Source of the DNA: Bacillota bacterium
Lineage (GTDB): Bacteria; Bacillota; Clostridia; Tissierellales; Sedimentibacteraceae
Length of the DNA stretch: 9,020 bases
Direction: 5' to 3'
Assembly (NCBI GenBank): GCA_023425285.1
Contig: JAFACY010000145.1
Span: forward strand, 1 to 9,020
Shown here piece by piece: positions 6,076 to 9,020 of this stretch (within the stretch, counting starts at the first letter, position 1; every line of letters begins with the position of its first letter). Position numbers and translations under genes: made by a program. The notes beneath the pieces were generated by a model. The model did not search any database and had not been told where the DNA came from. It saw nothing but the letters and a program-made list of their open reading frames with translations.

Positions 6076-6545
6076 TTTACTTCAAGAATTTCATATTTAA
6101 CGACACCGCCGGGGGAGCTTACAGTTACAGTAACACCCTTTTTCTTGCCCAAAAGTGCCGAGCCGAGAGGTGATAAGTTCGAAATTTTTCCCGTAACTGG
6201 GTCAGCCTCCGTAGCACCGACTATTGAGAATTCCAGGACTTCATCAAACTCCAGGTCTCTGACCTCAACTTTGCTTCCTATCTGAACCGTGTCTTTTTTC
6301 TTTTCATTATGCTTAACTATTTTTGTATGCTTCAACGTATGCTCAAGAACAATTATCCTTGATTCATTTTTATTCTGCTCTTCCTTGGATTCGTGATATT
6401 CGGCGTTTTCACTTAAATCACCCTCCTGCAAGGCATATTTTATTCTTTCGGAAATTTCTTTTCTTAACGTTATCTTTCTGTATTCTAATTCGTCCACAAG
6501 CTCTTTATAACCTGCTTCGGTTACCAGAATTTCTTTAGCTTCCAT
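6072..6545 (-). CDS. greA: Transcription elongation factor GreA (157 aa)
   Basis: GreA enters the secondary channel of RNA polymerase and stimulates cleavage of backtracked RNA, which restarts stalled complexes. The N-terminal coiled coil (about 1-78) carries the tip motif GDLSENAEYHESKEEQ (42-57); D43 and E46 correspond to the acidic residues that help coordinate the catalytic magnesium. The C-terminal FKBP-like domain (about 85-157) shows SPLGSALLGKKKG (125-137) and ends YEILEVN. An in-frame ATG at 6584 would add 13 residues, but GGGTG lies 5 nt before the ATG at 6545, which gives the usual family length. The gene stands alone between two intrinsic terminators, behind a long hairpin-rich upstream region. 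Confidence 0.97.
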   Translation of the reverse strand: MEAKEILVTEAGYKELVDELEYRKITLRKEISERIKYALQEGDLSENAEYHESKEEQNKNESRIIVLEHTLKHTKIVKHNEKKKDTVQIGSKVEVRDLEFDEVLEFSIVGATEADPVTGKISNLSPLGSALLGKKKGVTVTVSSPGGVVKYEILEVN

Positions 6546-6592
6546 CTTTTCACCCACTATCATGTGCTGATTATTACTATTCATTTCATTAT

Positions 6593-6601
6593 ATTATATC
6601 A
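6593..6601 (-). promoter_or_regulatory. Proximal extended -10 box upstream of greA
   Basis: TGATATAAT on the minus strand is a TG-n-TATAAT extended -10 element, which can work without a good -35 box; none is visible here. It would start transcription near 6586, about 40 nt before the greA start codon. A second identical box lies at 6663-6671 (start near 6656). Confidence 0.4.
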
Positions 6602-6673
6602 TATCTGAGCCGAGTGCAGCGCAAGCTCGCTTGCATTGCCGAGGCGATGGTATGATATATGTATTATATCATA
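6595..6673. repeat. Composite inverted-repeat element with G+C-rich core
   Basis: The 9-mer TATATCATA occurs at 6595-6603 and 6665-6673, and its inverse TATGATATA at 6651-6659. The middle copy can pair with either partner: a short hairpin with the 6665 copy, or a large structure with the 6595 copy. The latter encloses a core of which 30 of 46 bases (6605-6650) are G or C. Inside, GCAAGC (6621-6626) and GCTTGC (6629-6634) extend imperfectly to 11 bp (6616-6626 with 6629-6639). It resembles a small extragenic palindromic or MITE-like repeat, but other copies cannot be seen from this window. Confidence 0.5.
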
Positions 6674-6676
6674 AGT

Positions 6677-6697
6677 GCAAGCCGCTTATCGGCTTGC
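6677..6697. repeat. Perfect 8-bp hairpin in the greA leader
   Basis: GCAAGCCG (6677-6684) and CGGCTTGC (6690-6697) pair perfectly around a 5-nt loop. The stem is G+C-rich and stable. No T-run follows it on the minus strand, so it is probably a leader structure. Confidence 0.55.
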
Positions 6698-6727
6698 TTC
6701 ACACCGATACAATAAATACATAATCAG

Positions 6728-6747
6728 ACAAAGACGTATGTCTTTGT
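6728..6747. repeat. Perfect 8-bp hairpin near the greA promoter
   Basis: ACAAAGAC (6728-6735) and GTCTTTGT (6740-6747) pair perfectly around GTAT. The arm starts about 10 nt after the transcription start predicted from the 6763-6790 promoter, so it may be a leader hairpin or a protein-binding palindrome. Confidence 0.5.
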
Positions 6748-6762
6748 TTCATCTGTATATTT

Positions 6763-6790
6763 ATTATATCTTAAAAAAATATAATTTCAA
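6763..6790 (-). promoter_or_regulatory. Distal sigma-A promoter upstream of greA
   Basis: TTGAAA (6790-6785) and a perfect TATAAT (6768-6763) are spaced by 16 bp on the minus strand, directly after the thiD terminator. The predicted start near 6756 leaves about 210 nt before the greA ATG. Confidence 0.62.
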
Positions 6791-6810
6791 GGATTTTATA
6801 AATGCAAACG

Positions 6811-6856
6811 AAAAAAGCAGGCTGCTGCATGACAATTCACTAAATGCAGCAGTCTG
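6811..6856 (-). terminator. Intrinsic terminator of the thiM-thiE-thiD operon
   Basis: CTGCTGCAT (6822-6830) pairs with ATGCAGCAG (6844-6852). Past one mismatch, CAG (6818-6820) pairs with CTG (6854-6856). The loop is 13 nt. On the minus strand the stem is followed by one C and six T residues (6816-6811). It begins 7 bp after the thiD stop. Confidence 0.85.
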
Positions 6857-6863
6857 TTCTCAA

Positions 6864-7646
6864 TTATATTAAATTCCAGCAATGATTCAAAGGACCTCTT
6901 TCTTTTCCCAGATTCAGGTTTGCCTTTAAAGCGCCTGTTATATATTTTTTGGCATTCATTATACTCGTTTTTATGTCGCAGCCATCAGCCAGATTGCATG
7001 CAATTGCAGATGACAGCGTACAGCCCGTTCCATGCGTGTTCGGATTCTCTATCCGCTCCTGCTCATACCATATAAACTCACCGCCGGTATATAACAAATC
7101 ATCGCTGCAGGAAGTCAGATGACCTCCCTTTATAAGTATACAGCCAGAATAGTTTTCGGATATTTTGACAGCCGCTCTTTGCATATCTTGTTTGCTTTCT
7201 ATTTCAAGATCACTGAGCACCTGTGCTTCCTGTATGTTAGGTGTTATCACCGTCGCCAGTGGCATCAATTTATTTATAAGAATTTCAATAGAATCATCCC
7301 TGCAAAGCTTGCTTCCGCTTGTAGACACCATTACCGGGTCAAGAACTATTTTTTCTGCCTTATATTCAACAAGCTTGTCTGCAATTACGGATATTATCTC
7401 TTTATTTGAAACCATTCCGATTTTTACGGCATCAGGATAGATATCCGAAAAAACTGCATCCATTTGCAAAGCCACAAATTCCGGAGAGGATTCAAACACA
7501 CCATATACTCCGGTTGTATTTTGTGCTGTTAAGGCTGTTATTACACTCATGCCATACATTTTATGGCTGGACATTGTTTTCAGATCCGCCTGGATGCCCG
7601 CACCGCCGCTTGAGTCAGAGCCGGCTATTGTCAATATCTTTCTCAT
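6864..7646 (-). CDS. thiD: ThiD, hydroxymethylpyrimidine/phosphomethylpyrimidine kinase (260 aa)
   Basis: ThiD phosphorylates HMP and then HMP-phosphate to give HMP-pyrophosphate, the pyrimidine half of thiamine. It is a ribokinase-fold enzyme of normal length. The N-terminal substrate-binding signature is AGSDSSGGAGIQADLKT (8-24); further blocks are KIGMVS (75-80), VLDPVMVSTSG (101-111) and TPNIQEA (135-141). The anion-hole motif HGTGCTLSSA (205-214) carries C209, at the position of the conserved catalytic-site cysteine of ThiD. The ATG has AAGGGGG 5 nt upstream and lies 9 bp after the thiE stop. It is the last gene of the operon. A pyridoxal-kinase role is possible in this family but less likely in a thiM-thiE-thiD cassette. 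Confidence 0.96.
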   Translation of the reverse strand: MRKILTIAGSDSSGGAGIQADLKTMSSHKMYGMSVITALTAQNTTGVYGVFESSPEFVALQMDAVFSDIYPDAVKIGMVSNKEIISVIADKLVEYKAEKIVLDPVMVSTSGSKLCRDDSIEILINKLMPLATVITPNIQEAQVLSDLEIESKQDMQRAAVKISENYSGCILIKGGHLTSCSDDLLYTGGEFIWYEQERIENPNTHGTGCTLSSAIACNLADGCDIKTSIMNAKKYITGALKANLNLGKERGPLNHCWNLI

Positions 7647-7655
7647 ATTTCCCCC

Positions 7656-8300
7656 TTAAAATGTCACTACTATTTGTTCTGTTAATCTTAAAAGTTTTGA
7701 TGCTGCTATCTTTATGTCATCCTGAGCAAAAATCGCCGATATGACAGATATCCCCGCAATGCCTGTACCTGCAAGCTCAAGCGCATTATTTCCGGATATT
7801 CCTCCGATTGCAACAACTGGTATTTTTACCGCTTCACATATTCCTTTCAGAGTTTCAAATGAAACAATACCGGCATCAAGCTTTGTAGATGTATTAAAAA
7901 CCGCACCCACACCTATGTAGTCCGCACCGTTTTGTTCCGCTCTGACGGCTTCTTCGACTGTAACAGCAGAAAGACCGATTATTTTATCAGGTCCGAGTTT
8001 TTTCCTGGCTGTCATGATTTCCTCGTCGCTTTGACCTATATGGGCTCCGTCGGCATCAACGGCAATTGCAATATCTACATTATCATTGATTACAAATGGA
8101 ATTTTATATTTATCCGTAACAGTCTTCACTTCCATGGCAGACTTTAAAAATTCGTCATATTCCAAATCTTTTTCTCTCAGCTGAATAAATGTTGCCCCTC
8201 CCAATATTGCTTCTTCTACAACTTCCGAAAGCATTCTTTTGTTCAGCCATGACCTGTCTGTAATTGCATAAAGCAGCAGTGATTTATTGTCTAATTTCAA
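7656..8300 (-). CDS. thiE: ThiE, thiamine-phosphate synthase (214 aa)
   Basis: ThiE joins HMP-pyrophosphate and thiazole phosphate to make thiamine phosphate, releasing pyrophosphate. It is a TIM-barrel protein of typical length. Family motifs are YAITDR (11-16), QLREK (40-44), INDN (71-74), GAHIGQSD (85-92), GADYIGVGAVFNTSTK (125-140), VAIGGI (163-168) and ISVISAI (184-190). The phosphate-site stretch reads FNTSTK where many homologues have F/Y-P-T-x-T-K. I chose TTG at 8300 because GGAAGG lies 8 nt upstream and the N-terminus then matches relatives. A GTG at 8309 would add three residues, but its Shine-Dalgarno sequence would be only about 2 nt away. Either start overlaps the end of thiM (by 17 or 26 nt), pointing to coupled translation. 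Confidence 0.94.
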   Translation of the reverse strand: MKLDNKSLLLYAITDRSWLNKRMLSEVVEEAILGGATFIQLREKDLEYDEFLKSAMEVKTVTDKYKIPFVINDNVDIAIAVDADGAHIGQSDEEIMTARKKLGPDKIIGLSAVTVEEAVRAEQNGADYIGVGAVFNTSTKLDAGIVSFETLKGICEAVKIPVVAIGGISGNNALELAGTGIAGISVISAIFAQDDIKIAASKLLRLTEQIVVTF

Positions 8301-9020
8301 TTTTCGCACCTTCCTTCAGCATTACATCATCAACTTTGCTCATAAAATCTATAAGATAAGACCTGAGCGATGATGTCCCGCTATCGTTTTTCTTCATTTT
8401 TTCATAAGCAAGCTCTCCGCTTAATCCAATGGCGCATACAGCTGCCGCTGCTGCATCAATAATATTATTTTTGTTGGCACCGCAATAAGCCCCGATTGTT
8501 GAAGTAAGCATGCAGCCCGTTCCTGTTATTTTCCCCATAATCGGATGTCCGTTTCGAATCAGATATGTCTTTGTTCCATCCGCAACAATATCTATGGCAC
8601 CTGTAACAGCTACAACCGCAGACAGACCTTTTGACAGCGAGCTTATATATTCGACAGCTTCATCGATATTTTCTTCAATAATTGAATCGGCTATACTGGC
8701 ATCTACACCTCTTGTTCCACCGGTATTGGATTTGCCGACTGTTTTAATTTCTGACATATTACCTCTCACAACGGAAAATTTTACTTCATCCAGCAACCTG
8801 AACGTTGTATCTCTTCTCAGCTTTGAAGCCCCTGCACCTACAGGGTCAAGTATCACAGGTATATTCAGCTCATTCGCCTTTTTGCCCGCTCTCACCATTG
8901 ATTCAACAGTCCTTGAATTCAATGTTCCTATATTTATTACAAGTGCACTGCATATTGATGTTATTTCTTCAACTTCCTCAATATCATCAGCCATTATTGG
9001 TGAACCTCCGCAAGCCAACA
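8284..9020 (-). CDS. thiM: ThiM, hydroxyethylthiazole kinase (5' end cut by window edge)
   Basis: ThiM phosphorylates salvaged 4-methyl-5-(2-hydroxyethyl)thiazole, supplying ThiE. The visible 244 codons (full codons from 9018) begin inside the conserved block LACGGSPIMADD, which in full-length ThiM sits about 25-30 residues from the N-terminus. The TTG at 9018 is therefore an internal leucine, not the start. Other family motifs, numbered from that leucine, are VILDPVGAGAS (55-65), VRGNMSEI (84-91), VAVTGAIDIVADG (136-148) and the ATP/phosphate-site GTGCMLTS (166-173). It ends KIEIRQ and overlaps thiE. Together with thiE and thiD it forms a salvage cassette; no de novo thiamine genes are visible. 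Promoter and any TPP riboswitch would lie beyond 9020. Confidence 0.96.
   Translation of the reverse strand, partial: LACGGSPIMADDIEEVEEITSICSALVINIGTLNSRTVESMVRAGKKANELNIPVILDPVGAGASKLRRDTTFRLLDEVKFSVVRGNMSEIKTVGKSNTGGTRGVDASIADSIIEENIDEAVEYISSLSKGLSAVVAVTGAIDIVADGTKTYLIRNGHPIMGKITGTGCMLTSTIGAYCGANKNNIIDAAAAAVCAIGLSGELAYEKMKKNDSGTSSLRSYLIDFMSKVDDVMLKEGAKIEIRQ

Larger units (their letters stand above)
6546..6810. other. Long structured region upstream of greA
   Basis: Between the greA start and the thiD terminator lie about 265 bp without a credible gene. Reading toward greA they hold a promoter (6790-6763), two clean hairpins (6747-6728 and 6697-6677) and a cluster of three related AT-rich arms around a G+C-rich palindromic core (6673-6595), which also contains two extended -10 boxes. 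If transcription starts near 6756, greA would have a leader of roughly 210 nt, unusually long for this gene. None of the hairpins is followed by a T-run. Confidence 0.55.

Noticed and set aside
6677..6747. The two perfect hairpins upstream of greA as intrinsic terminators or attenuators
   Set aside because: Neither is followed by a T-run on either strand, so they are listed as leader structures only.
6675..6872. 65-codon plus-strand reading frame upstream of greA
   Set aside because: It has a non-ATG start without a ribosome binding site and runs through hairpins, a promoter and the thiD terminator on the opposite strand.
9016..9018. TTG at 9018 as the start of thiM
   Set aside because: It falls inside the conserved LACGGSPIM block, so it encodes an internal leucine of a gene cut by the window edge.

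Overview
The window looks like chromosomal core sequence from an anaerobic, low-G+C Firmicute, probably in the Clostridia. The support is AT-rich intergenic DNA, strong AGGAGG-type ribosome binding sites, TTG starts, a rubrerythrin, a PrpR-type sigma-54 activator, and the DUF1385-prmC-prfA gene order. I cannot name a genus. All nine genes lie on the minus strand, so transcription runs from high to low coordinates. I see no phage, transposase, CRISPR, tRNA or rRNA.

Reading in the direction of transcription: (1) 9020-6864 is a thiamine salvage operon, thiM (5' end cut by the window edge), thiE and thiD, tightly packed and closed by an intrinsic terminator at 6811-6856. (2) 6810-6546 is a hairpin-rich leader with several candidate promoters. 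It precedes greA (6545-6072), which ends at a strong terminator (6060-6016). (3) A consensus-like promoter (5994-5966) and a stem-loop at the predicted mRNA 5' end open a second operon. It holds a DUF1385/YqhQ membrane protein, prmC, prfA and rqcP. The first three are joined by 7-nt stop/start overlaps. (4) A rubrerythrin gene follows without a clear terminator in front of it but with a possible promoter of its own. It ends at a perfect hairpin terminator (2127-2095). (5) 2094-1889 holds a G+C-richer hairpin island and a good sigma-A promoter for the last gene. (6) 1888-1 encodes a PrpR_N-PAS-AAA+-Fis sigma-54 activator, cut a few codons before its stop.

Functionally, ThiM, ThiD and ThiE rebuild thiamine phosphate from salvaged thiazole and pyrimidine. 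GreA rescues backtracked RNA polymerase. PrmC methylates the GGQ glutamine of RF1, its direct neighbour, and RqcP acts in ribosome-associated quality control, so the middle operon centres on ending and rescuing translation. Rubrerythrin protects against peroxide. The regulator's targets probably lie beyond position 1.

The genes are ordinary. The parts worth a second look are non-coding: the greA leader with competing inverted repeats and extended -10 boxes, the island at 1984-2092 with a similar layout, the 5'-terminal stem-loop before DUF1385, and a 15-bp palindrome in front of the rubrerythrin gene. I found no convincing undescribed multi-gene system.
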